Below are positions 20,686 to 28,049 of a stretch of DNA of 28,049 nucleotides, piece by piece (position 1 is the stretch's first letter; every line of letters begins with the position of its first letter). The DNA is from Spirochaeta sp. (GTDB taxonomy: Bacteria; Spirochaetota; Spirochaetia; DSM-27196; Alkalispirochaetaceae). The position numbers and the translations under genes are program-made. The notes under the pieces were generated by a model. The model was not told the origin of the DNA, ran no database searches, and worked only from the letters and a program-made list of their open reading frames with translations. Location of the stretch: NCBI GenBank assembly GCA_027859055.1, contig JAQIBO010000019.1, forward strand, positions 1 through 28,049, read 5' to 3'.

Positions 20686-21324
20686 TCAACCGTTTCGGGT
20701 ATCGGGGTAGGCGGTCCCCCATACAAAGACGCCGTGGGAACCGTCGCGGTGAACCGGGTCCAGAACGAAACCGGCCCGTTCCATTTCCGCGGTGGTATCC
20801 CTGTTGAGGTTACACCCCCGGGACAGGTTGTTCCACACCGGGTTGACCTGGTGAAACAGCCACGCCGTCCCGCTCCGCGCAGGCAACACGTGTTCCAGAA
20901 AAAGATACCGGCCGCCGGGACGCAGCACCCGGGCGATCTCATCAAAGCCGCAGGGTGGACAGTCCACCGAACAGAAGAGCAGCGTCGCCACCACCGTGTC
21001 AAAGCTGTCGTCGGGAAAGGGCAGCCGTTCCGCGTCGATCCGGGCCACGCGCACCTCATCGCCGAGACGCCGTTCCAGCCTGTGCATCCGGTTGGTGAGA
21101 ACGGCGCGGCGGTCGTCGCGGTCGCTGAGGGTCAGCGTGCGCACCTGGTCGTGGCGGTAGTATCTGAGGTTGATACCGGTACCGGCGCCCAACTCAAGGA
21201 CATCTCCCGAGGCGGATGGTACCAGGTGGGTCCGGATCCGGTGCAGTTTCCACCGTTCCAGCGGCGCCATAAAGAGATCAAACCCCCACGCGGTAAACGT
21301 GTCGAGGGCGGTTCCGACGCCCAT
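20686..21324 (-). CDS. Class I SAM-dependent methyltransferase (METTL7-like pattern)
   Basis: The 212-residue protein has the methyltransferase fold: VLELGAGTGINLRYY (SAM motif I), ERLPFPDDSFDTVVATLLFCSV (motifs II/post-II) and EIARVLRPGGRYLFLEHVL (motif III). The C-terminal NPVWNNLSRGCNLNRDTTAEMERAGF resembles the 'GCxLxRDT' region of METTL7/PmtA-like proteins that act on thiols or lipids; the substrate is not provable. The ATG at 21324 (sharing A with the oppF TGA) is preferred over the GTG at 21327, since AGGAGG lies at 21332-21337, 7 bases upstream. It closes the opp operon. Confidence 0.85.
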   Translation of the reverse strand: MGVGTALDTFTAWGFDLFMAPLERWKLHRIRTHLVPSASGDVLELGAGTGINLRYYRHDQVRTLTLSDRDDRRAVLTNRMHRLERRLGDEVRVARIDAERLPFPDDSFDTVVATLLFCSVDCPPCGFDEIARVLRPGGRYLFLEHVLPARSGTAWLFHQVNPVWNNLSRGCNLNRDTTAEMERAGFVLDPVHRDGSHGVFVWGTAYPDTRNG

Positions 21325-22271
21325 CACACGCCCTCCTGCCGAAAGATGCGACCGACCCGGTGCCCCGGTTCGTACTCGTCCATCGTGAGGAGCGCCTCGT
21401 CGGTCACGGGATTGACCGTCGGGTCCGCCTGACGGGTGAACGGAGAATCAAGCTGGTGCACGGTGGCACCGTCTGCGCCAAGGGTGGGAATCGCGTTGAA
21501 GAGATAGGTGGTGTACGGATGAACGTGATGGCGCAACAGCTGCTGCGCCGGCGCCTCCTCTACCAGCACGCCCCGGTACATCACGCCGATCCGGTCGCTG
21601 AGGTATCCCACCACCGCAAGATCGTGGGCGATAAAGATCATCGTGAGGTTGCGCTCCTCCCGCAGGCGCAACAGGAGGCGTAAAATCTGCCCCTGAATGG
21701 AGACGTCCAGGGCGCTCACCACCTCGTCACACACAAGAACTTCCGGCCGGGTGATCAGCGCCCGGGCGATCGAGATCCGTTGCCGCTGTCCGCCGGAGAA
21801 ATCCGCGGGCCGCCGATCCAGGTCTCCCGCGGCAAGGCCGACCTCTTCGAGGATCTCTCCCGCTTCCCGTTCCGCCTGTACCCGCCCCGGCCAGGAGGGC
21901 GCGTAGCGGTACCCGGACAGCAGGACCTCACGCACACTGAGCCGCGGATTGAGAGAGCGAGCCGGATCCTGAAAGACGTACCGAATGCGACTGCGCAACG
22001 CCGTGAGGTCGCCTCTGCTGATATCTCTGAGGTGGTAGGTGACGCCGTTCTGCCCGGTAAAACTGATCTCTCCGCCGCTGAGGCGTTCCATCCGGACCAG
22101 AAGGCGGGCGGTGGTCGTTTTGCCGCACCCGGACTCTCCCACGAGGCCGTAAATTTCGCCCGGTTCCACCCGGAGGGACATGCCGTTCACCGCGTGGACA
22201 AAGGCGTCCTCCCGTGCAAAGAAACCCGCCTGGAGGGGATAGCGCTTCTGAACGTTTCGCAGCTCAATCAT
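21324..22271 (-). CDS. oppF: Oligopeptide-type ABC transporter ATP-binding protein (OppF-like)
   Basis: The 315-residue protein has Walker A GESGCGKTT, the signature FSGGQRQRISIARAL and Walker B EVLVCDEVVSALDVS, where the usual Pro-Thr is Val-Val. The start MIELRNVQKRYPLQ is typical of OppF/DppF. The family's C-terminal cysteine-rich OppD/F tail is missing; the protein ends in a 30-residue acidic stretch (VTDEALLTMDEYEPG). It powers import of peptides or similar solutes with OppD. The ATG at 22271 overlaps the end of oppD by 8 bases (ATGATTGA). The longer frame to 22436 is a shadow inside oppD. Confidence 0.92.
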   Translation of the reverse strand: MIELRNVQKRYPLQAGFFAREDAFVHAVNGMSLRVEPGEIYGLVGESGCGKTTTARLLVRMERLSGGEISFTGQNGVTYHLRDISRGDLTALRSRIRYVFQDPARSLNPRLSVREVLLSGYRYAPSWPGRVQAEREAGEILEEVGLAAGDLDRRPADFSGGQRQRISIARALITRPEVLVCDEVVSALDVSIQGQILRLLLRLREERNLTMIFIAHDLAVVGYLSDRIGVMYRGVLVEEAPAQQLLRHHVHPYTTYLFNAIPTLGADGATVHQLDSPFTRQADPTVNPVTDEALLTMDEYEPGHRVGRIFRQEGV

Positions 22272-23250
22272 TGGTTGCCACCGTTTTGGCGCCGGGGATA
22301 ATGCACCGATACCGCACGCCCGCATCCTCCCGGATTTCCGGCACCTCCGTATGACACGCGTCTGTGACCAGCGGGCAGCGGGGCGCAAAGGGACAACCCG
22401 CCTCGTGCCGAGTCGGATCCGGCGGGGTACCGGCAAGGATATGCAGCGGATGCTCGCTGTGGTGTGTGCCGAAGGGAACGAGACTGCCGAGCAACCCCGC
22501 CGTGTACGGATGCCGGGGGGCGCGGATGACCGTGTCGACCGGCCCTTCCTCCATCACCATTCCCGCGTACATCACCACCAGCCGGTCGGCGAACCCGGAG
22601 ATCAGCGCCAGGTTGTGCGTGATAAAGATGATCGCCAGACCGCGACGGAGACGAAGTTCCCGAAGCAGGTCGATCACTCCCGCCTGGATCGTCACGTCAA
22701 GCGCCGTGGTCGGCTCGTCGGCGATAAGGACCGCCGGGTCCCCGGCCAGGGCGTGGGCGATCATGATGCGCTGCAGGAGTCCGCCGGAAAACTGGTGGGG
22801 GAAATTGTCCAGCCGGCTCTCCGGATTGGACACGTGCACCTCTTCCAGAAGCCGTATCGACCGCGCCCGCACCTCATCATCGGACAATCCCGGTTCGTGG
22901 GCCCGGAGCGTCTCCGCCAGAGAGCGCCCAATCGAATAAATCGGGTCAAAGGAGCGCCCCGGTTCCTGAAAGATCATCGCCACCTCGCGGCCGCGAAACG
23001 CCCGCAGTTCTTCAGGGCCAAGCGCGGCGATGTCACGACCGCGGTAGGCAATCGCTCCGGCGATGATCGCCCCGTTCGGCGGGACCAGACGCATCAGCGC
23101 GTGGGCGGTGACGCTCTTCCCGCTGCCCGACTCTCCGACGATACCGAGAATTTCCCCTTTGTCGAGGGAGAAGCCAACCCCGCGAACCGCTTCGAGAATA
23201 CCGCTGCCGGTGGTAAAATTCACGTGCAGGTTATCCACAGAGAGTATCAT
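22264..23250 (-). CDS. oppD: Oligopeptide-type ABC transporter ATP-binding protein (OppD-like)
   Basis: The 328-residue protein has Walker A GESGSGKSVT, the signature FSGGLLQRIMIAHAL, Walker B AVLIADEPTTALDVT and the switch His in FITHNLALI. Its C-terminal tail has the conserved four-cysteine pattern (CPFAPRCPLVTDAC ... YRC) found in OppD/DppD and thought to hold an iron-sulfur cluster. The start MILSVDNLHVNF at 23250 overlaps the oppC stop as ATGA. The frame reaching 23985 runs inside oppC and is not used. Confidence 0.94.
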   Translation of the reverse strand: MILSVDNLHVNFTTGSGILEAVRGVGFSLDKGEILGIVGESGSGKSVTAHALMRLVPPNGAIIAGAIAYRGRDIAALGPEELRAFRGREVAMIFQEPGRSFDPIYSIGRSLAETLRAHEPGLSDDEVRARSIRLLEEVHVSNPESRLDNFPHQFSGGLLQRIMIAHALAGDPAVLIADEPTTALDVTIQAGVIDLLRELRLRRGLAIIFITHNLALISGFADRLVVMYAGMVMEEGPVDTVIRAPRHPYTAGLLGSLVPFGTHHSEHPLHILAGTPPDPTRHEAGCPFAPRCPLVTDACHTEVPEIREDAGVRYRCIIPGAKTVATND

Positions 23251-24374
23251 ACGCCGATCTTTCGCTCCCGATAGTACGGATCGAGGACGTCCCGGAGGAG
23301 GTCGCCGATAAAGTTGAACGCCAGGGTGGTAAGCAACAGAAACAGGCCGGGATACAGAAACCACGGGAAATTGCGCAGGTTGGACAACGTGGTCACCTCC
23401 CGGTTGAGGAGACTGCCCCAACTCACCGCGGGGTCGACAATTCCGAGGCCCAGATAACTGAGGACCGTCTCGCCGAGGATAAACCCGGGAATACCCAGGG
23501 TGATACTCACGATGAGAATTGAGGACATCTGCGGGATAATGTGCCGAAAGATGATCACCAGCGGCGGGATCCCCTCGAGCTGCGCGTTGATAATGAAGTC
23601 CTCCCGCTTGATGCTGTGGACCAGGCCCCGAATCAGCCGGGCGCTGCCGGGCCACCCGACAAACGACAGAATCACCGTGATGATCAGGAACGATTGCCCC
23701 GAATCCATGTCCCGGGAGAGCAGGCTCCGCAGGAAGAGAATCAGATACAGCCCGGGAATAAGGATAAAGAACTCCGCAAAGCGCATAATCGTCCAGTCCG
23801 CCCAGCCGCCGAAGTAGCCGGCAAGTCCGCCGAGGGTGATCGCCAGAGTCAGAGAAATCGCGATGCCGATAAAGCCGATCGTCAGGGAGATCCTGCTGCC
23901 GTACAGAATCCGACTGAAGAGGTCCCGGCCGAGGTTGTCCGCGCCCATAAGGTACACCGGCTCGGTCTGTCCCCCGGTGCTCCATCGGGCGTTCTGATCA
24001 CCGCCGATTCCCGCACCGGCGGTATACGGTTCCTCTGTCCCGAAGAGGTGCACCGACATTGGAATGAGCCCCCACAGGCGGTATTCCGGCCCCTCCGTGA
24101 AGAGGCGCACGGGAACATAATCCCCGCGAACCGGGGCGTATTCCCAGTTGATATCGTCGACAAGAACGTAGCGCTGAATCTGCGGACGCAGACCAAGCTC
24201 CCGGGAAAAGAGGCGCACGTTCGGCGGGTGGTATGAACTGCCCCGAAAGACGTCTGTCGGCGTGTAGGGCGAAATGAACTCGGCGAAAAACATGCCCCCG
24301 TACAGCGCAACGAGTACGAAGAGTGAGATCGCCGCCACGGGTCTGCGAAAGACCGCCCGCCAGAACCGTTTCAT
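23247..24374 (-). CDS. oppC: Oligopeptide-type ABC transporter permease (OppC-like)
   Basis: The 375-residue inner-membrane permease has one N-terminal helix, a periplasmic insertion of about 110 residues (about 40-150; longer than the typical 300-residue OppC), then five helices. MGADNLGRDLFSRILYGSRISL is the usual start of the permease core, and EGIPPLVIIFRHIIPQ is the coupling helix (EAA loop) contacting the ATPases. The last segment ends GDLLRDVLDPYYRER, as in the family. It overlaps oppB by ATGA. The large insertion is known in some spirochaete and Thermotoga homologues; this is recollection, not a search. Confidence 0.93.
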   Translation of the reverse strand: MKRFWRAVFRRPVAAISLFVLVALYGGMFFAEFISPYTPTDVFRGSSYHPPNVRLFSRELGLRPQIQRYVLVDDINWEYAPVRGDYVPVRLFTEGPEYRLWGLIPMSVHLFGTEEPYTAGAGIGGDQNARWSTGGQTEPVYLMGADNLGRDLFSRILYGSRISLTIGFIGIAISLTLAITLGGLAGYFGGWADWTIMRFAEFFILIPGLYLILFLRSLLSRDMDSGQSFLIITVILSFVGWPGSARLIRGLVHSIKREDFIINAQLEGIPPLVIIFRHIIPQMSSILIVSITLGIPGFILGETVLSYLGLGIVDPAVSWGSLLNREVTTLSNLRNFPWFLYPGLFLLLTTLAFNFIGDLLRDVLDPYYRERKIGV

Positions 24375-25474
24375 CGGTCCGCCCCGTATCTGATGCGCGG
24401 ATCAACCACCGCAAGAAGGATATCGCTGATCACCATACCGAAGAGGACCAGAAAGCTGATGAACATGATATTTGCCAGAACCAGGTTGATGTCCTCCTGC
24501 CGCACCGCCTCGTACATCAGACGACCGATACCCGGATAGGAAAAGATGATCTCCAGAATCAGGGAGCCGGAGAAGAGGCCGGCAAACAGGTTTGCGCTGG
24601 AGGTGATGTACGGGTTGAGGGTGTTCCGAAACGCGTGGGCAAAGTAGATACGCCGTTCCCGGATACCCCGGCTTCGGAGGCTGGTGATGTAGGGCTGGCC
24701 GAGCTGGTCAAGCATTGTGGCGCGGATCATTCGCATCGTCCCGCCGATGCCTCCAAGAAACGCCCCGATCAACGGCAGCAGAATGTGGTACAGGTAGCTG
24801 AAGGTGAAGCGCACCGGCGCCTCCGACGCGGGAAAATCGGGATAGGCGGTGATTGGAAAAAGCCCGCTCACCGCAGCAAACAGCTGCAACAGGATAAGAA
24901 GCAGAATTCCGGGAAAGGCGTGGAAGAAAAGCGCGGTCACCGTTGCGACGATATCCACTTTGGTCCCCACTTTTGAGCTGAAGTAGATCCCCAAAGCGAA
25001 ACTGATGATCGTCAGGAAGAAGAGGGAGATCAGGTTGAGGACCAGGGAGTTGACCATCCGGTCCTGAATCAGAAAGAGGATCGGCGCGCGACTGATCAGG
25101 CTGCGTCCAAGGTCCCGTTCCACAAAAACCTGCCGGAGCCAGCGCAGGTACTGCACGTAAAACGGCTGGTCCAGGCCCAATCGCGCCTTTGCGGCAGCGA
25201 TCGCGTCCTCGGTGTACTCGTTGTCGCTCTGCCGGAACTCCTCCTGCATCAGCATCTGACTGCGCACGTAGTTATCCACCACGTCGCCGGGGGACAGCGC
25301 CATCAGTCCGAAGATCGCGAATCCGAGTATAAACAGGATCGTCACCATCGAGACGGCGCGGGCGAGGATAAACGCGGCCAGGGGATGCGCCGATCGGAAC
25401 GCGTAGACCGGCGCGGCCACGGTGACCGCGGCGCGGTGCAGGATGTTTGCGACGCGCGTCTCCACGACCGTCAT
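24371..25474 (-). CDS. oppB: Oligopeptide-type ABC transporter permease (OppB-like)
   Basis: The 367-residue permease starts MTVVETRVANILHRAA with an extra N-terminal stretch of about 35 residues before the first helix. It shows SPGDVVDNYV, GLDQPFYVQYLRWLRQVFVERDLGRSL (the family's periplasmic segment), the coupling loop YITSLRSRGIRERRIYFAHAFRNTL and the end DILLAVVDPRIRYG. The true start is the ATG at 25474, overlapping the oppA stop as ATGA; the frame up to 25537 is a shadow in oppA. It forms the membrane channel with OppC. Confidence 0.93.
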   Translation of the reverse strand: MTVVETRVANILHRAAVTVAAPVYAFRSAHPLAAFILARAVSMVTILFILGFAIFGLMALSPGDVVDNYVRSQMLMQEEFRQSDNEYTEDAIAAAKARLGLDQPFYVQYLRWLRQVFVERDLGRSLISRAPILFLIQDRMVNSLVLNLISLFFLTIISFALGIYFSSKVGTKVDIVATVTALFFHAFPGILLLILLQLFAAVSGLFPITAYPDFPASEAPVRFTFSYLYHILLPLIGAFLGGIGGTMRMIRATMLDQLGQPYITSLRSRGIRERRIYFAHAFRNTLNPYITSSANLFAGLFSGSLILEIIFSYPGIGRLMYEAVRQEDINLVLANIMFISFLVLFGMVISDILLAVVDPRIRYGADR

Positions 25475-27297
25475 TCCGCCAGGAAGAAGTACTCGGTATC
25501 GGTTCCGCCCAGGGTATCGTAGTACACGTTGTTCCACTTGTCGCGAATCGCGAGAAAGGAGAACGGGTGCACCGTATACATAAGCGGCAGTTCGGTCAGC
25601 AGAATTTCCTGCATTTCACCGTAGAGCGCACGGGCCTGCTCATCGTCGATGGTGAAGCGGATTTCGTTGTACAGGCGGTCCACCTGCGCCTCCCAGTCGG
25701 TGGCGGGCTCCGCCTGCAGCGGGCGCCAGAGGTGAAAATTGCCACTGGACTGCCAGACGTTGCTCCCGCCACTGGGCCAGTAATTTGCGCCAAGGGCAAC
25801 GGTTGCAGCGTCCCAGTCATAGGTGTTGGTGAGCCGTTCCACCAGGTTCTGAAAATCGATGGGACGGACGTTGAGGGTGATTCCCACGTCTTTGAGCTCG
25901 TCGGCAAAGATATTGACCATATCTATACCGCTCTGGTTTTCCGCGCCCATGTAGAAATCGAACTCGATGTGATTGCCCTCGGCGTCGTACATGAGTCCGT
26001 CATCACCGCGGGTAATCCCGATTGAAGCAAGAAGCTCGACCGCCCGCTCGGGATTGTAGGTGTACTCAAGCCGGATGTCCGGGTCGAAAAAACGGTTTGC
26101 GGTTGCGGCAAAATGGTGCGCCGGTGCGGCGAGGCCGCGGTACACCTGCTCCGCGATCCGCGGGCGGTTCAGTAGTGAGCTCATCGCCTGCCGGAACTCC
26201 GTCTGAGTGAACCAGCTGAGCTTGACCGGATCAAGATTGGCGGGGTTCTGGTTGAACACGAAAAATGAAGACCCGAGAGATTCGCCGCCGTTGTACACCG
26301 TGTAGTCGGGATCCTCGGCGGAGAGCAGATTTTCAAGCTGCTCCGGCTTTACCGAGTGCGCGTCCTTGCGTCCTTCCTGAAAGAGGAGGTACTCGGTGTT
26401 GTCGTCGGGAACGATTCGGTAAATGAGCCGCTCTATGTAAGGGAGTGTTGTACCCTCGTCATCGGTCTTCCAGTAATTGGGGTTGCGTTGCAACACGATG
26501 CGCACTCCCGGGCTGTACTCGACGATGTGGTACGGTCCGATACTCGGAATTTCCGTTACGTCGGTGTCCACCGCAAGAACGTTGAGCACCCCCTCGACAC
26601 CACCCTGCCGTTTGGCCGGCTCAAAGATGTGTCGCGGCCAGGGGCTCATGTTGGTCTGCAGGATCGGATTGGCGACGATGCGGGGGAAAGTGAAGACAAC
26701 GGTGCGCTCGTCCACCTTGTCCACGGTGGTGCGCTCGCGGCTGCCGTCGGGCATATCAACAAACTGGCCGGGATAGCCGGGGAGCTGGAGATCCGCGTCA
26801 CCTTCAATCTCATCGTACCAGTAGACGATATCATCGGCGGTGACCGGAACCCAGCTCTCCGGACCGGAATTGGCTCGTGTCCAGTATAACTCGTCCCGGA
26901 GCGTATAGAACACCCGTAGACGGTCATCTTCTTCAGAAACTTCCACCTCAAACGTTGCCAACGCGGGGGTGAACTCCCGTTCATACGCGTCGTACTCGGC
27001 AAGATAGTTGCTCAGAGTATCGACAACGTCACGGGTATCGGCGTCCCGGGCGGTCAGGGTGTTGAATGTCTTCGGATCGTTGTTGACCGCACTGACGAAC
27101 TCTCCGCCAACGCTGCCAACGCGAAAATCCGGCGGTCCCGGTCGCGACACCATCTTTTCAAGCAGGTCGCTTCGTCGATCGGTGCGCTGCGACTCCGCTT
27201 CCTCGCGCGTGACTTCCGCGGAGCCGCCGCCGCAGCTTGCAAGTACTATCGCCACCGTCGTCACCAGTATCAGCCCGATCCCACGTCGTATATTCAT
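25471..27297 (-). CDS. oppA: Extracellular solute-binding lipoprotein, family 5 (OppA-like)
   Basis: The 608-residue protein has a lipoprotein signal (IGLILVTTVAIVLASCGGG, lipidated Cys at 22). It has the SBP_bac_5 pattern: LRVFYTLRDELYWTRANSG, VTADDIVYWYDEI, SIGPYHIVEYSPGVRIVLQRNPNYWK, FFVFNQNPANLDPVKLSWF and FRQAMSSLLNRPRIAEQVYRG. It captures the substrate (peptide, opine or sugar type; not readable) for the permease encoded next to it. The ATG at 27297 has no Shine-Dalgarno and is 11 bases after a perfect TATAAT, so the leader is very short. It overlaps oppB by ATGA and opens a six-gene operon. Confidence 0.94.
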   Translation of the reverse strand: MNIRRGIGLILVTTVAIVLASCGGGSAEVTREEAESQRTDRRSDLLEKMVSRPGPPDFRVGSVGGEFVSAVNNDPKTFNTLTARDADTRDVVDTLSNYLAEYDAYEREFTPALATFEVEVSEEDDRLRVFYTLRDELYWTRANSGPESWVPVTADDIVYWYDEIEGDADLQLPGYPGQFVDMPDGSRERTTVDKVDERTVVFTFPRIVANPILQTNMSPWPRHIFEPAKRQGGVEGVLNVLAVDTDVTEIPSIGPYHIVEYSPGVRIVLQRNPNYWKTDDEGTTLPYIERLIYRIVPDDNTEYLLFQEGRKDAHSVKPEQLENLLSAEDPDYTVYNGGESLGSSFFVFNQNPANLDPVKLSWFTQTEFRQAMSSLLNRPRIAEQVYRGLAAPAHHFAATANRFFDPDIRLEYTYNPERAVELLASIGITRGDDGLMYDAEGNHIEFDFYMGAENQSGIDMVNIFADELKDVGITLNVRPIDFQNLVERLTNTYDWDAATVALGANYWPSGGSNVWQSSGNFHLWRPLQAEPATDWEAQVDRLYNEIRFTIDDEQARALYGEMQEILLTELPLMYTVHPFSFLAIRDKWNNVYYDTLGGTDTEYFFLAE

Positions 27298-27308
27298 AGT
27301 TGCGGATA

Positions 27309-27314
27309 ATTATA
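27309..27314 (-). promoter_or_regulatory. -10 element of the opp operon promoter
   Basis: A perfect TATAAT on the minus strand, in the 45-base gap after ptsH. The -35 region (about 27332-27337) has no good match. The leader would be about 4-6 bases, without a Shine-Dalgarno. Confidence 0.55.
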
Positions 27315-27342
27315 CAAAAGAATAACCATCGGCGACCACGGA

Positions 27343-27627
27343 TTACACCTCAACTGCGGTGTTTATCTCCTGAAATCCGGATTCAACCAGCCGCTGCAGG
27401 TCGGCGATCGCCTCATTGGCGTCAGATCCGGTTGCCACGATCCTGATCGTCTCTCCCTGAGCGGCGTTGAGCAGGATCACCTTGATAATGTTTTTCGCGC
27501 TCGCCGAGCGCTCACCGTGAAAAACGAGGATCTCGCTCTGGTAGAGCTTGGCGGTCCGGACAAAGAGGTCCGCCGGGCGGCTGTGCAGGCCTGTTTCGTT
27601 GATGATCTGTACGCTGATCTCAGGCAC
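27343..27627 (-). CDS. ptsH: HPr-like phosphocarrier protein with Asn at position 46
   Basis: The 94-residue protein has the HPr fold and the active-site loop GLHSRPADLF with the phosphorylatable His at 15, as in all HPr proteins, which relay phosphate from enzyme I to sugar transporters. At the regulatory site, where Gram-positive and many spirochaete HPr proteins have Ser46 (target of HPr kinase), the sequence reads AKNIIKV, with Asn46. So it may not serve carbon-catabolite signalling, or may be a specialised paralogue (Crh- or NPr-like). The start is GTG at 27627, with GAGGAG about 8 bases upstream. It lies 27 bases after a DeoR regulator and is probably co-transcribed. Confidence 0.92.
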   Translation of the reverse strand: MPEISVQIINETGLHSRPADLFVRTAKLYQSEILVFHGERSASAKNIIKVILLNAAQGETIRIVATGSDANEAIADLQRLVESGFQEINTAVEV

Positions 27628-27654
27628 CCCGTTTACTCCTCATACCGCGACCCT

Positions 27655-28049
27655 TCATACCGCAACAACCGTGACCCCCGCAGCTTCGAACCGGGACCGG
27701 TGCTCCACTGGAATTCCCGTATCGGTCACCAGAATATCGATCTCGGAAAAGTCAGCCACCCGGTTGTAACGGGCAAGGCCGAATTTGCCGGAATCGACGG
27801 TCAGGATGACCCGATCCGAGACTGCCCGCATCGCCCGGACGATCGGCAGAATCCGCGTTTCGAAAACGGTGACGCCCTGCTCCAGATCGATACCGTCGGC
27901 AGAGAGCAACAACGTGTGGTGGTGATGGCAGCGGTCGAAGTACTCGTGGCCCCCATCAGGCCCGACGGCGTACTTGTTCCACACCTCGCCGCCAAGAATA
28001 ACGGTCCGAATATTGGACCCGGTCCCCATCTCCATCGCCAGTTCCAGGG
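27655..28049 (-). CDS. DeoR-family transcriptional regulator, C-terminal sensor domain (5' truncated by the window)
   Basis: The frame is open at the right edge; the visible 130 residues are the DeoR C-terminal sugar-phosphate-binding domain. It shows LELAMEMG, VILGGEVWNKYAVGP, LLLSADGIDLEQGVTVFE, VILTVDSGKFGLARYNRVADF and ILVTDTGIP, in the order typical of DeoR/GlpR proteins. The N-terminal helix-turn-helix lies beyond the window. Four His in a row (HHHHT) before LLLSADG are unusual but lie in a variable loop. DeoR proteins repress sugar-use genes and respond to phosphorylated sugars; pairing with an HPr gene suggests control of phosphate-coupled sugar uptake. This is inferred. Confidence 0.9.
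   Translation of the reverse strand, partial: LELAMEMGTGSNIRTVILGGEVWNKYAVGPDGGHEYFDRCHHHHTLLLSADGIDLEQGVTVFETRILPIVRAMRAVSDRVILTVDSGKFGLARYNRVADFSEIDILVTDTGIPVEHRSRFEAAGVTVVAV

Noticed and set aside
20656..20689. TTGACG/CGTCAA inverted repeat with a 22-base loop before the flavocytochrome gene
   Set aside because: The arms are short and partly inside the methyltransferase stop region; no terminator tail or promoter spacing fits, so it is too weak to call.
23251..23985. N-terminal extension of oppD into oppC
   Set aside because: Out-of-frame shadow of oppC; the ABC domain starts at the ATG overlapping the oppC stop.

Overview
The window looks like a chromosomal stretch from a free-living member of the Spirochaetota. 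This is an inference. It rests on the high G+C (roughly 60% by eye), the relaxed lipoprotein signal (FLAC), a small secreted beta-barrel protein with the pattern of spirochaetal DUF3996 proteins, and the mix of chemotaxis, opp-type transport and fermentation/C1 genes. I see no rRNA, tRNA, CRISPR, IS element or phage gene. The DNA is almost fully coding and no gene-free stretch exceeds about 110 bases.

Layout. (1) 1-919, plus strand: the C-terminal part of an unrecognised protein followed by cheD. (2) 3863-921, minus strand: a tightly overlapping three-gene operon of a ParB-like protein, a spore-photoproduct-lyase-like radical SAM enzyme and a secreted protein. (3) 3965-7883, plus strand: homoserine dehydrogenase (hom) and alpha-glucan phosphorylase (glgP). 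Its promoter shares a -35 element with operon 2. (4) 8685-7954, minus strand: a DUF554 membrane protein, divergent from 8740-10460, plus strand: a TPR lipoprotein and a galactokinase broken by an in-frame amber codon. (5) 11256-10480, minus: a TerB/DnaJ-domain protein (djlA-like). (6) 14508-11327, minus: a class V aminotransferase overlapping a CrtI-type desaturase. (7) 16276-14540, minus: formate-tetrahydrofolate ligase (fhs); 17312-16332, minus: quinone oxidoreductase. (8) 20624-17369, minus: a ferric-reductase-like flavocytochrome, a class I aminotransferase and a beta-barrel protein. (9) 27297-20686, minus: oppA-B-C-D-F plus a terminal methyltransferase, joined by ATGA-type overlaps. (10) 28049-27343, minus: the end of a DeoR-family regulator and an HPr-like protein with Asn in place of Ser46.

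The most unusual feature is how translation seems to start. Six genes that open transcription units (hom, the DUF554 gene, the TPR lipoprotein, djlA, the class V aminotransferase and fhs) have a sigma70-like promoter whose -10 box ends 6-8 bases before the start codon, so transcription would begin at or next to the ATG/GTG. Two more (the ferric-reductase-like gene and oppA) have 9 and 11 bases. None of these eight has a well-placed Shine-Dalgarno. Most genes inside operons, and two leadered first genes, do have good Shine-Dalgarno sequences (for example before the SPL-like gene, the methyltransferase, ptsH, glgP and galK). This suggests a genome that uses leaderless mRNAs widely for first genes.

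The other candidate for a poorly described system is the ParB-like / SPL-like / secreted-protein operon.
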